Positions 1 through 10,178 are shown, counted from the first letter of the stretch. The stretch: DNA of 64,000 nt from Nyssa sinensis (GCA_008638375.1 CM018052.1:12731506-12795505), one strand, 5' to 3'. The notes: a model not told the origin generated them from the letters alone. Numbers and translations: made by a program.

Positions 1-457
1 TCCATGCAATTTTCAACCATATCACTAAAAATACTCATCATGCAACGTTGAAAAGTAGCAGGTGCATTACACAATCCAAATGGCATTCTACGAAAAGCAT
101 AAGTACCAAAAGGACAAGTAAAAGTAGTTTTTTCCTGGTCTTCTAATGCAATTTCAATTTGATAATAACCAGAATAACCATCTAAGAAACAATAATAAGG
201 ATGACCAGCCACACGCTCAAGAATTTGATCAATAAAAGGGAGAGGAAAATGGTCTTTTCGAGTGGCGGCATTCAGTTTTCTATAATCAATGCACATCCGC
301 CATCCAGTCACAAGTCTTGTAGGGACTAACTCTCCTAGGTCATTTTTTATCACAGTGACACCTGACTTTTTTGGGACAACCTGCGTAGGACTAACCCATT
401 TACTATCAGCAATAGGATATATAATGCCTGCGTCTAATAGTTTCAAAACCTCATTTT
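1..457 (-). pseudogene. Reverse transcriptase fragment (Athila-like), frameshifted from gag-pro
   Basis: The minus-strand translation reads as the N-terminal half of a Ty3/Gypsy reverse transcriptase: a segment with WRMCIDYRKLN, then FLDGYSGYYQI and RRMPFGLCNAPATFQRCM, all hallmark RT blocks upstream of the catalytic YxDD box. The YxDD box itself lies beyond the window edge. The frame is offset from the gag-protease frame: the A-run at 454-457 appears one base short, so the upstream frame ends at 443 shortly after entering the RT. With that base the polyprotein would be continuous, so this is a recent 1-bp indel or an assembly homopolymer error. Confidence 0.85.
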
Positions 458-3259
458 CACCACTTCCTTCATAGTGGGATTAAGCCTACGCTGGGGGTCT
501 CTACGAGGGTTAGTTCCTTCCTCCAAATTAATTTTATGCGAACAAACTAGGGGACTAACACCTTTTATGTCAGCTATGCTCCAACCTATGGCCAGCCTAT
601 GCCTATTCAGGGTCTGAATTAATTTCTTGCCTTGGGACTCAGATAACTCGGATGAAATGATAACAGGAAAAGTGTCACCTGGACCAAGGAAAACATGCTT
701 TAAACCCTGAGGCAAAGGCTTCAATTCAACTTTTGGGGGCACCACACTTGAAGGAATCTGCTCTTCCCTTTTTGTAGGTAACTCTTCAAACTTTGGTTGC
801 CACCCCCGTGCTCCATGATCCTGAGTCCTGTCAAAAATAGCACAAATATCGACCACATCAGATGGATCAGTAATATAATCGAACTCAGAATTAACCAAAA
901 AATGCTCAAGGGGATCAGAATCATGAGTTGGAGGAACTCCCCTATCAACGAGTGAATCAATCATGTACGTCTGGTGGCACTCATCTTCCTCTTCTAGTTG
1001 TTTTGCAACATGAAATATATTCACCTCAAGAGTCATGTTCCCAAAAGACAGCTTCATAAGGCCATTCCTGCAATTGATAAGAGCATTAGCTGTGACAAGG
1101 AAAGGTCTACCTAAAATCAAAGGAATCTTAGAGGTAGAGTCAACAGCAGAGTTAGTGTCAAGGATTATGAAATCAACAGGATAATAAAATTTATCAACTT
1201 GAATTAAAACATCCTCTACCACACCCCGTGGTGCTCTGACTGAACGGTCAGCCAATTGCAATACCACAGAGGTTGGTTTGATTTCTCCTAACCCCATCTG
1301 TAAGTAAATAGAATAAGGCATTAGATTCACACTTGCTCCTAAATCAAGTAAAGCTTGTCCAAACTCGTGATTTCCAATACTGCATGCAATGGTTGGACAA
1401 CCAGGATCCTTGTACTTGGGGGGGATCCTCTGCTCAATGAGAGCACTAACTTGCTCTGTTAGGAATGCTGTCTTCTTCACATGGTGCTTCCTCTTAACTG
1501 TACATAAATCCTTAAGAACCTTTGCATAAGTAGGAACTTGCTTAATTACATGCAAAAGAGGAAGATTGATTTTTACCTGCCTGAGATTTTCGAGGATTTC
1601 ATTATTAGGATCCAGAGTGCGCTTGGTTGATTTTAAAGCCTGAGGGAATGGTACCTTAACATAGCTCGTCGTCACCTCTGGTTCCTTGGGCAGTTCAGCA
1701 TTGTTACCATCTTGTTCTTTTTCTACATCCTCTGATTCGTTCATTGTTGGGATGTGTACGGACTTACCACTTCGAGTCACAATGGCGTGTGCATCCTTTA
1801 GATTCTCTTGTGCCATGTGTTGACCTTGGGGTGCGGATTGAGCTTGGGAAGGGAATCGGCCTCGCTCATTCACACTCAAAGAGCTCATCAATTTAGACAC
1901 TTGACTCTTTATCTCTTTATTTTCTTCGACAACCTGCGTGATCAAAGATTCAAATTTTTGGTTAGTCTTACCCTGTGCTTCAATAAATGCCTGTAAAGTA
2001 TCTTCTAAAGAATTCCTAGAAGATGAAGATGCATGATATGGTGCATGATATGGTGCAGGGTATGATCTAGGAGGCTGTGCAGGTGGTGGTGCATGTGGCT
2101 GACTTTCAGATTTCCAACTAAAATTGGGGTGATTTCGCCACCCTTGATTGTAAGTCTCAGAGTAGGGTGTGAAAGGCTTCTTGTACATACCTAGGGTATT
2201 ACATTGGTCCTCATACATCCCTCTCATCTCAGCTGATGTGGGACACTCTTGGGCAAGGTGATCTACCCCGCCACACACAAAACATGGTCTAAAAGACTCT
2301 GCCTGATTAGCCAAGTGTATTGGCTTTACTTCTCTAGCCTTTAGCATCTCTAACTCCCTAGTGAGTGTCTCAACCTTAACTTTCAAATTATCCTCCTCCC
2401 TAAGATGGTAAATTCCCCCACTCTGTTGGTTCCCTATAGGTCGTGACCTATTTGTGCTCTCAGTAGCACTAGGCCCTGTCCATGTGTGAGCTTTTTCAGC
2501 AAGCTCATTAAGGTACTCTATGGCCTCATCAGGATCTTTCTGTAAGAACTCACCATTGCACATCATCTCTACAAATTGGCGCTCTCTAGGTGTAAGTCCC
2601 TCATAGAAATAGCTCACTACACGCCAACTCTCATACCCATGGTGAGGGCATATACTCAATAACTCTTTAAATCTCTCCCAAGACTGATACAAAGTCTCAC
2701 TATCCTTTTGTGCAAAGGTAGAAATCTGTCTTTTCAAAGCATTAGTCTTGTGTTGGGGAAAGTATTTAGTGAAGAAAATTTGGGTCATCTCATTCCACGA
2801 TCCAATTGACCGTGGTCTCAGTGAGTATAGCCAACTCTTAGCTCGATCCTTCAAAGAGAAAGGAAAGAACTTAAGTCTCACAATATCTTGTGTTGCATTC
2901 TGACTATGAAAAGTCGCAACTACCTCCTCAAACTCTCTAATGTGCACATATGGATTCTCATTTTCCAAACCATGAAATGTAGGGAGCAACTGTATTACCC
3001 CTGTTTTAACATCAATTGGACGAGCATTGGGTGGAAACATGATGCATGATGGTGTAGCTGTGCGTGTAGGGTGAAGGTAATCTTGAAGAGTCCTAGTGGG
3101 TTGATCCTCATATTCACTCATATTTGCAAAATTGGAAGTATTATCAAACAAAGAATTAGAAAAACAAGAAAAATTGGACTCTAAATCCGACTCTAACACA
3201 GGCCTACAAGCAAAGCGGCTTAATGCGTCCCTATACCTATTATGCATGCAAGATGACAA
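443..3259 (-). CDS. Gag-protease polyprotein of Athila-like element
   Basis: This 938-codon frame encodes the capsid/nucleocapsid and protease part of a Ty3/Gypsy polyprotein. Around residues 120-235 is a retrotransposon gag domain (FPFSLKDRAKSWLYSL and LYQSWERFKELLSICPHHG are typical). A CCHC zinc knuckle (C-x2-C-x4-H-x4-C) lies near residues 326-340. The aspartic protease active site is near residue 639 and reads DLGAS where DSGAS or DTGAS is expected, which should abolish catalysis and can be explained by one C-to-T change. The C-terminal 60 residues enter the RT and then hit a frameshift stop. Translation may start at an internal Met about 46 codons in (MSEYEDQP), because the first residues do not resemble the family. 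Confidence 0.8.
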   Translation of the reverse strand: MSSCMHNRYRDALSRFACRPVLESDLESNFSCFSNSLFDNTSNFANMSEYEDQPTRTLQDYLHPTRTATPSCIMFPPNARPIDVKTGVIQLLPTFHGLENENPYVHIREFEEVVATFHSQNATQDIVRLKFFPFSLKDRAKSWLYSLRPRSIGSWNEMTQIFFTKYFPQHKTNALKRQISTFAQKDSETLYQSWERFKELLSICPHHGYESWRVVSYFYEGLTPRERQFVEMMCNGEFLQKDPDEAIEYLNELAEKAHTWTGPSATESTNRSRPIGNQQSGGIYHLREEDNLKVKVETLTRELEMLKAREVKPIHLANQAESFRPCFVCGGVDHLAQECPTSAEMRGMYEDQCNTLGMYKKPFTPYSETYNQGWRNHPNFSWKSESQPHAPPPAQPPRSYPAPYHAPYHASSSSRNSLEDTLQAFIEAQGKTNQKFESLITQVVEENKEIKSQVSKLMSSLSVNERGRFPSQAQSAPQGQHMAQENLKDAHAIVTRSGKSVHIPTMNESEDVEKEQDGNNAELPKEPEVTTSYVKVPFPQALKSTKRTLDPNNEILENLRQVKINLPLLHVIKQVPTYAKVLKDLCTVKRKHHVKKTAFLTEQVSALIEQRIPPKYKDPGCPTIACSIGNHEFGQALLDLGASVNLMPYSIYLQMGLGEIKPTSVVLQLADRSVRAPRGVVEDVLIQVDKFYYPVDFIILDTNSAVDSTSKIPLILGRPFLVTANALINCRNGLMKLSFGNMTLEVNIFHVAKQLEEEDECHQTYMIDSLVDRGVPPTHDSDPLEHFLVNSEFDYITDPSDVVDICAIFDRTQDHGARGWQPKFEELPTKREEQIPSSVVPPKVELKPLPQGLKHVFLGPGDTFPVIISSELSESQGKKLIQTLNRHRLAIGWSIADIKGVSPLVCSHKINLEEGTNPRRDPQRRLNPTMKEVVKMRF

Positions 3260-3431
3260 TAATAATAAAAAAAAAAAAGGAATAAAAGAAAATGAATAAA
3301 TAAATAACTAGAAAATAAAAAAAATAAAAAAATAAAAAATAATAATAATAAAGCAACTAAAAAGAAGGAACGAAGTTACCGCCTTTACAAACTGTTGAAA
3401 AGAAAAACTATCTACTGATTCTTCTACCGTC

Positions 3432-3449
3432 TCCCCGGCAACGGCGCCA
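3432..3449 (-). other. Primer-binding site, tRNA-Asp type
   Basis: The plus strand reads TCCCCGGCAACGGCGCCA, the 3' end of plant tRNA-Asp including CCA. On the element's strand this is the complementary primer-binding site, placed 5 bp from the start of the LTR, as expected for minus-strand DNA priming. Confidence 0.85.
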
Positions 3450-3454
3450 AAATT

Positions 3455-5344
3455 TGATTACGCCCAAAGAATAACGCGATAGTTGTAGTGTAGCTTTGGG
3501 GTGTCGATTCCACAGGGAGACAAGATAAAAAGAATAATAAATAGAATTTCTGAAACTAAGAAAAATATTAAACGGTTAACGAGAAAATAAAATATAAAAA
3601 AGTGATTTTTTGAATGCAACTAAAAATTAAACAAGCTGAATAACGGATGAAAATATTCAAATTTAACGAACAGTAGAGTTTCGGGAATCCCTTGCACATA
3701 GCTGGTATTTTAATTATTTTTAATTCACTGTTAACTCAATTGAGAATTTAAATTCCAAATATCTCAATCGGAAGATATAAAATTATGAACCAAAATTAAA
3801 CTAAATATAACCCTTTGAAAAATCATTCAACACTTTTAAATTACTCAAATTATTATTCACATTGAGAAAACCCAACGACGACAATATACCCAACGAGCAA
3901 TATTGTAGCAGAGAATTGAATCAATATAAATAAGTAATTGTTCCAAAAATAATCAAAACATGAATCCATTCGATAGAAAAAGCATGACTGAATCTATAAA
4001 CGGACTAAACCCTTTAATTATTCGGAGAATAAAATCTAACAATTAATTATGAATGATCATCAAAGAATTTAACAAGTGAAAACCACGTACAGGAATCAAA
4101 AATAAATTAAAACAACTATCTATGGTGCAAGTTCATCCCTAACTCTACTTGAAAATTTAATTACCCATGTACAGGATGAATAACATAAATTAAAACAACT
4201 ATCTATGGTGCAAGTTCATCCCTAATCCCACTTAGAAATTTAGTTACCCATGTACAGGATGAATAACATAAACCTCATAGAGAAATAATCTGACATGACG
4301 TGACTGCGATTGATTTTCGTTTCCTGTATTGCGCCGCAGCCCTCTGCTCTGTACTTCTATATTTTTCCCCCGCCGCAACAGCCGTGCGCTGCACGTCTTC
4401 TCCCAAGCTGCCGTCGCTTCTGTATATATAATTCCCCCCCTGAATATTTTTTTTCTGTCTTTAAATACTCCCACGCAATGCCCTAAAGCCTCATGGCCCA
4501 CAGCAACTTTTCCTATTTCAACCGTCAAGCTCACAGCCCCAAACGCTAGCTCAGCACGTCCTGATTTGCGCCTTAGGCGCATGGTCCACACGGGGCAAGC
4601 GCACGTCAGCGCCTCACGAAGCCCAGGCCTCCTTGTCAGCCGCAGCCTCCACACTTTCATTGCTTGCCTTTTCTTTCTTTCATCTCTTTTGCTTTTCTTC
4701 AGCTGGGACCCACAAATCAACACCCAATCAAACTGCCAAGCCACTTTCCAAGCCCAACAGCCACACAAATCCAGCCCCTTGTTTATTTTTTTCTTTTTAT
4801 TATTTTTTTCCATTGTCTTTTGTTTCTCGCGCACAGCCAGCAACGCTAACTTTTAGGCTCCGTTTTCTCTAAGATAACAACTGAATCTCGACTTAGACTC
4901 TTCACAGAAGTTGTAGTCCTGGATGAGTAGATAATTTTAGGCATAAATATCACCTGATTTAGATTTCGGAAGCTCAAGTTATAACCCCTTGAAGTTGGCT
5001 GATTGGACAGGTTCGCGGCAGCTTTCCGGGCCTGATTTCGAAATAATATTTGGAGGCCCAAACGAAGTCCGATTTTTTCAAACCATATCTTTCTGAAAAG
5101 CTCAAGACGTCCTCTAAAAACTTTATTAAGAACACTTTCTCATTATGAAATTCTAATGCCATCCAAATCTCAATTAAAACTCAATGGTCGAATCTGTCAA
5201 AAAGCCAAAAATAGTTCCAAAAATATTAAGTATAAAGCGCAATTGCAAACTAGCTCTCGCCAACAAAATGCAATATTTGAGACTTAAAATCTTATAAAAT
5301 ACCACTAAAATATATCTCACTGTAAATAGAAATTAAATAAATAA
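3455..5344 (-). repeat. 5' LTR of the Athila-like element, truncated by gap
   Basis: The LTR begins with TG (plus strand) immediately beyond the tRNA-Asp primer site and continues for at least 1.9 kb until the run of Ns. Its outer end is not visible. A TATATATA stretch at about 4423-4430 reads as a TATA box in the element's orientation. Several 60-200-codon open frames here are on both strands, overlap each other and match no family I recognise, so I treat the region as non-coding LTR. Confidence 0.65.
4104..4269. repeat. 83-bp tandem duplication inside the LTR
   Basis: Two adjacent copies with a period of 83 bp, 4104-4186 and 4187-4269, share the core CTATCTATGGTGCAAGTTCA and end in CATGTACAGGATGAATAACA. 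They differ at only a few positions. Confidence 0.9.
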
Positions 5345-5444
5345 NNNNNNNNNNNNNNNNNNNNNNNNNNNNNNNNNNNNNNNNNNNNNNNNNNNNNNNN
5401 NNNNNNNNNNNNNNNNNNNNNNNNNNNNNNNNNNNNNNNNNNNN
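5345..5444. other. Assembly gap (100 N)
   Basis: Exactly 100 Ns, a conventional placeholder length. Alignment of the sequence after the gap (from 5445) with the other copy of the same LTR (from 23504) shows that about 515 bp of LTR start, plus the junction with the Athila-like element, are hidden here. Confidence 0.95.
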
Positions 5445-6002
5445 TGTAAATTTATTCTTGTTTTTATTTAGAATTGCTCAAGGCTTGTATATGATAGTAG
5501 AATGTTATTCTAGGGAGAAAAATAGGAATTTGGGAAGAAACCGCAAAGGAAACGGTTGAGAAATGGGGTAGATATAGTGTATGATCAGAAAATGCAAAGT
5601 TGTAATTTCATGCCTTTTCGTTGGGTTTTAAGGGCCAAAAATGTTACAGGAATGCTTAAAATATTGTTTGGAGACGTTTAGAATCAAAAAAGAGGAGAAA
5701 AACCGCAAGAAAAATGAAGAAAAAAAGGTTGCTGGGTTCAATTTTTCGGTCACAGACGCTAGAGATGGTGACCAGAGACTGCCGAAAAAACATGAAGGAC
5801 GGTCATTGTTCAATCAACGGGTTGGTCAACAGGTCATGAGTCGGGTGGGTTGTGTGAAATGGCACAGTTTTATGGTGTTAACTTAAGTGGAAATGGGGAG
5901 TGTTTGGATATTAGGATAAGAAATCAAATTTAAATTCAGTTTGGGAATAGGGTTATCCCATCCCTGGTTAACCCTTAGTCCACTGTTTCATTAGGAGGAT
6001 TT

Positions 6003-6105
6003 GAGGAAAAAAAAATGCGCAGGGGCTGTTGCCCCCATGGCTTGAACTCAGGACCTATGGGTATGAACCATGAAGACGGACCACTGTGCCACTGAGGCAC
6101 ATGTG
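6003..6105 (-). other. tRNA-like A/B box segment in LTR (SINE-head-like)
   Basis: On the minus strand the order is TGGCACAGTGG (A-box-like, 6091-6081), then 33 bp, then GTTCAAGCC (B-box-like, 6047-6039), then a T-run at about 6014-6006. Start-to-start distance is 44 bp, the tRNA-gene spacing. The same arrangement recurs in the LTRs of element C (A 30034-30044 and B 29992-30000; A 36727-36737 and B 36685-36693) and, with a mutated B box, at 24093-24146. It resembles the head of a tRNA-derived SINE captured by an ancestral LTR. No full cloverleaf was drawn, so this is not called a tRNA gene. Confidence 0.5.
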
Positions 6106-6478
6106 GTTTTATTTCACCCAAATAATATATATTATAATTATACTTAATTAATTTAATTTAGTTAATTATTAAATTAACTTTTGATATCTAAATTAAGCAA
6201 AAGTGAATAGTATAAATTTACTATTGTGGACCTTCTGGATCTAATGGTGAGGTCCGTTATACGAGATGGGGTCCCGAAAAATAAAATACCTGTAAAAATG
6301 CCAAATTACCAAAATATCCTAAGTCAAATGTGAGTCAAACAGACTCCGATTAAACTAAGTGAATAGTGAATCTTTATTATTTCAAATATTTTGGACTCAA
6401 CGGTGAAGTCTGATTTGTGAAAATAGGTCTCAAAAAGCAAAAACATGTAAAAGTATAAAATGACCATTTTACCCTTTT

Positions 6479-6483
6479 AGTAT
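6479..6483. repeat. Target-site duplication AGTAT, left copy
   Basis: AGTAT directly precedes the left LTR of the Tat-lineage element and recurs right after its other LTR at 18355-18359. The uninterrupted LTR copy near 27650 has this site once (TTTTTAGTATAGAAGTCC), which confirms the insertion point. Confidence 0.95.
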
Positions 6484-7109
6484 TGATGCTGCACTTTTTG
6501 ACTCGCAACACGTGAGGGCTCCGTGACCTGTAGAACACTCAGAAAGATGATCAAAGGACCACCGGATTGGCTCCGACGGTAGCCGCTCCGATGCTTAAGT
6601 AAGTAAGGGAATTGAAAGACTGTATTGAAAGCCAAAGAATGAGCATAAGCAAATAAAGCGTACCTCTAGGGTTTAATATATAAGCCGTGGTTATCTTTAT
6701 TTGATTAGGTTTTGCCGCCACGAATATAAGGATTTGATCATCGGAGATTTGCAGTTACCTTGTGGAGCATTGAATCGTAGATGGAGATAATCATAGATAG
6801 TAGTTTCCGTGTTGAAGGCTGTTTCCTTATTCCCCGCTTAACGGTTGTTAAGGAAACTATATATGCAACGTTGAATAAATATTGTCCAGAACAGGAGGTC
6901 TGGAAGATGTACATGAGAATATCCTGAATGCTTCATCTGCACTATATGACCGAGTTTATCGGTTATGAATGATATATAAATAAGAATGCCCTGAAGGCTT
7001 GTAGCTGTTCTGTATGACCGAAGTATATGAGCTCTGTAGGATCGAGATTTGTTAATCTGATGGGCACACATGTCTCAAAGTGATTGGTATGTCTGTTTGT
7101 GGTATATCA
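6484..7109 (-). repeat. 3' LTR of the Tat-lineage element
   Basis: 626 bp, TGATGCTGCA to GGTATATCA on the plus strand, the same length as the copy at 17729-18354 with no indels. It lies downstream of pol in the element's orientation, so it is the 3' LTR. Confidence 0.95.
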
Positions 7110-7130
7110 GCTACTCCCCCCCCCCCCCCC
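7110..7130 (-). other. Polypurine-tract-like G run
   Basis: Fifteen consecutive C on the plus strand (7116-7130), read as G15 on the element's strand, followed by AGTAGC and the 3' LTR start. This is the expected position of the plus-strand primer tract, although a pure G run with a short mixed spacer is atypical. Confidence 0.55.
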
Positions 7131-7229
7131 GAGCCCTTGTTAAAAGCTAGGAATTTAACTAGGGTTGAGGGTTTTGTGAAGAGTCATACATTTTGCCTTC
7201 CCACTTCTCGAGACGTCGATTTAACGTGT

Positions 7230-7323
7230 CATTTATTGCGCAGCCGAGACTCGAGGATCCATCATTATTCTCAACCGTTGTGTCGGCTCGTCTTGGAAGG
7301 CTCATATTTCGAATGAGTATATA
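7230..7323 (+). promoter_or_regulatory. Antisense promoter module 1 (for the spliced antisense gene)
   Basis: In order: CATTTATTGC (7230), AACCGTTGTG (7273; AACCGTT is a MYB-type core) and TATATA (7318-7323). It lies about 185 bp upstream of the ATG at 7509. The same three elements in the same order with near-equal spacing occur at 9976-10078. Promoter activity is inferred. Confidence 0.5.
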
Positions 7324-7508
7324 GAGAGAGGGAAAGGTCTTTCGCACCTTTCTTCTGCATCTATCTCTACAGTACCAGACTGTCATTTGACATATCTTGG
7401 AGTTTTGGAGGATCTCCGGTGTTCATAACCCTTTCTTGATCTCAGGTTCGACTTTTAGTCCCCTTCTTCATTCCTTCTCGTTTGTTTCGTCTCTTTCTCT
7501 TGTTCGTC

Positions 7509-9416
7509 ATGTCTGGCTTAGAATCACACTCTGGTTTGGGAAGTCCTTCTGAGACTGATCCTCAAATGCAATTAGTGAGTGTTGACGAAAATAGAATGGT
7601 AGTTCCTCCCTCTAGTCCGGGGGTTAAGATTGTCGATGCTTTTGATGATCCCCCGAACAGGGCTGGCGAGACCTCTGGTCGGTCTGGTCGCAAAGAGGAG
7701 GGTGAGAGTGTAATTACTGAAAGTATGTTGAAGGAGTTATGGGCAAAGTTCAAACTTCCCAAAAATGTTACTTTCAGGGTCCCAGATTCTCAAGATCGCC
7801 CGGGCGATGTTAGAGATGGAGAAATCTGTGCCTATCTGGCCTGGTTTGAACTGGGTCTTACACTCCCCTTTTCTGATATAATAAAACAATTCTTTTGTTG
7901 GTTTGATCTGTGCCCCGCAGACCTGAACCTTAACAGTTGGAGACATCTGTTGAGCTTTATCGTATTAGGGCATATGAATAATGTCGAGGTGTCCCTTGAC
8001 CTGATCCATAGCAATATGGATCTAAAACTTCAAAAGGCGGAAGGCCTTTATTATATGTCTTTTGATAGTGGGTTCAGACCCCTTACTTCTGTGCCCTCCT
8101 CTAACAAGACCTGGAAGAAATGGTACTTCTTTATTAAAGGAGGATGGGAATTCAAGAACTTCGAGGGTCAACCTTCCACATTCCCTCGAACCACTGGGCC
8201 AAGGGGTGAGACTGAACTTTTCCGTGGCTGCGTTGACTCCGTTTTGTTTGCCAATTTATTGAACTGATCAATTTCTGTGCTTGCTTTGCAGTTAAGAGTG
8301 CGTGGAAGAGACCAGATTTCTCTCCCGTGGTTCAGAAGCAGTATAAGAAGCTTTTGAAGCCCAGCATTAGGGATCATTCTTCCATCGTCAACCCTGATAA
8401 ATTAATGGCTGCCAGGGGTAGTGTTGAGGAGATTGCTGATAATGTGATGGCTCAGTGGGAGTCCGGGCCATCACTGCCTGTGGTGGGGGAGGCTTCTTCT
8501 CTAGTGGTTCCTCCCGTTCCGAAGAAGCGGAGGCTGATTTCGTCCTCTCCCGGGCCTGCTGAAAGGGAGGAAGAGGCTCCTGTCCCTATCACGGTGGTTC
8601 CTCCAATCCCGTCTCGTCGAGCGGGTAAGAAGGCATCATCATCGGTGGCTCTTGATGTTGCTGGTCAGGGGGCCAAGAAGATTCTGAGTGACTTCTGGGC
8701 CAAAGGCTCAGTTAAAATTAAGCCTCAGGCGTCGGGGAAGCTTCTTGTTGACTTGACCGCTCTTCAGGTTAAGGTGAGCTCGTCAGGCCCATACTTCTCT
8801 TACCTTTAAGCGTTTATACTGGTGTTTGAGTCGTTTTCTTTGTGTTATGCAGACCTTGCATACCCTTTCTGCTTTGGTGGAGGTTTCTCCATCTGTGGAG
8901 GAGCTTGACCAACTTAGGGCCAATCTGGACGAACTGGGACTCCAGTTGGGTACTGCTCGGTCGGAGGCTCATGATTCTGCGGAGAAGTTGAAGGAGTGTC
9001 AGAACTCCTTGATAGTGATGGAATCAGAGAAGGACCTTGCCGTTGATCGGGCAAGGAGGTTGCAGGTGGAGCTGAATGGCTTGCGGTACCAGCACCGTAG
9101 ACAGCTCGATGAAGCCGTGGAGCAGGCATTGGTGGATAATGAGGAGGAGATGAGGTCGAAGCTGGAAGGAATGGCCCAGCGTTTGATTACGTTTGGGTTT
9201 AATAACTTCCGCTCTCGGCTTCTTGCCAAGTTTCCTGACCTAGACGTTTCCTCAATTGTGCCGCCTGGATCTGAACCTTCAGAGGTTAACCAGGACGAAG
9301 TGGCTGATGTCTTCCCGGCCAATCCCACGGAAGTGGTTGTACCGACTGAGGTGGTTGATACTGCACCTGCCGAACCTTCTCCTGTCGTTGATCCTGTTCC
9401 TGCTGATCAGGCTTAG
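7509..9416 (+). CDS. Antisense spliced gene of Tat-lineage element (Transposase_28-like protein)
   Basis: A three-exon gene fits: exons 7509-8205, 8292-8773 and 8853-9416, introns of 86 and 79 bp with GTGAG/TTGCAG and GTGAGC/ATGCAG borders. The phase is kept across both joins, giving about 580 residues. Residues about 105-218 match the plant family known as putative gypsy-type transposon (Transposase_28): conserved Trp/Phe/Pro pattern with LNLNSWRHLLSFIVL and WKKWYFFIKGGWEF. A basic PKKRR motif near residue 308 suggests nuclear entry. Residues about 409-505 are heptad-rich and Glu/Leu/Arg-rich (coiled coil), followed by an acidic Pro/Val tail. It is opposite to gag-pol, between the 3' LTR and the repeat array. 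Extra antisense genes here are known in the Tat lineage; their function is not established. An alternative donor for intron 2 at 8768 is also in phase. Confidence 0.78.
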
Positions 9417-9975
9417 GATCTATATTTGGTTATCTTTCAATGTACTTGAGACATACATTTGTTTAATGGAACAGTCTTTTGGTTAATGCTTGCTTCTTCG
9501 GTTATATTGCTCTGTAGCATTTGTGCATATCTTTGAGTTATGTGGCTCTGTAGTGCCTTAACATGTAGTTGATGGTAATAATCGTTGCAAGTTGCATTGC
9601 TCTGGAGTTTAGTGTATACCAGATCAGATTTTCCTCTGTAGGTAGCTGTGTTTCGAACTTCTTTACTTGCCTTAGGTTAGTAATTGGAGACTTCTTTTTT
9701 GAAGTATTTCAAAGCTGACCGTTCTGAATCCGGGGACATAATAATAAGTAGATACCTTCGTGATTGTAGTTTGGTTGATCAGATCTTCTGCCTCCAGACC
9801 TTTGGTTGAAATCAAGAAACGTTATAGTTGATGGACCTCTGTTGTACACGTGGCCCTGTAAGTGTTAATGACATGGAGAAACCGTCACGTCATATACGTG
9901 GGAAAGATTAAAACGCCTGTGTATTACGTGTATGGCCCTGCCTTTTGTTTCTCCCGAGAGGGTGGTTTAATACTC
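9417..9975 (+). other. Downstream region of the antisense gene
   Basis: T-rich non-coding sequence with several GTAG/TTGC-type stretches. I see no canonical AATAAA. It probably includes the 3' UTR of the antisense gene. No family-recognisable frame is present. Confidence 0.4.
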
Positions 9976-10078
9976 CATTTATTGCACCTCCGTCGTTTGG
10001 GATTTCGAAGCTAACACTTCGCTTAACCGTTGTGACGGTTCAACTGGGTGGCTTTTGGTCTTCCAGTGTCTATATATA
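9976..10078 (+). promoter_or_regulatory. Antisense promoter module 2
   Basis: CATTTATTGC (9976), AACCGTTGTG (10025) and TATATATA (10071-10078). Spacings are 49 and 46 bp, against 43 and 45 bp in module 1 at 7230-7323. The flanks also align loosely (G-TTTAA just upstream of the first motif). This looks like a duplicated promoter. Confidence 0.5.
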
Positions 10079-10178
10079 TGGAAACGAGGGCATATGGTTG
10101 TGCTCAACCCTTTTGCTCCCCGAATTGTTTGTAAGAGAGGTTTTTATATGCTGCCGGAGTTCTTCCACTCGTCCGGAG

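Larger units (their letters stand above)
1..5344 (-). mobile_element. Athila-like Ty3/Gypsy retrotransposon, partial
   Basis: This is a minus-strand Ty3/Gypsy element running off the left edge of the window and into the assembly gap on the right. In element orientation it has a 5' LTR (from 3455 upward), a primer-binding site matching the 3' end of plant tRNA-Asp, an A-rich leader of about 170 bp, a gag-protease frame and the first part of reverse transcriptase. Assignment to the Athila group rests on the tRNA-Asp primer site, the gag sequence type and the protease context; it is an inference from family resemblance. Integrase and the 3' LTR are outside the window. A 1-base loss between protease and RT and a changed protease active site suggest this copy is inactive. 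Confidence 0.8.
5445..6483 (+). repeat. Element 1, 5' LTR, first part
   Basis: Homologous to 23504-24155 followed by 27267-27656, the same part of the 3' LTR. The first roughly 515 bp are lost in the gap. It holds an antisense tRNA-like Pol III box pair (6003-6105) and two diverged direct repeats of about 165 bp (near 6200-6480). Each of those contains a GGAC...GGTCC-type inverted motif and ends near a stretch resembling AAATGACCATTTTACCC. Confidence 0.8.

Noticed and set aside
4244..4856. Overlapping 175-200-codon frames on both strands
   Set aside because: They are within an LTR, share the same bases on opposite strands, and show no recognisable domain.
6039..6091. A genuine tRNA gene
   Set aside because: Only A- and B-box-like motifs with correct spacing are seen; no complete cloverleaf or anticodon stem was established.
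9945..10178. N-terminal extension of the second antisense frame from 9945
   Set aside because: It would start upstream of the TATA box at 10071; the first in-frame ATG after a plausible start is 10179.
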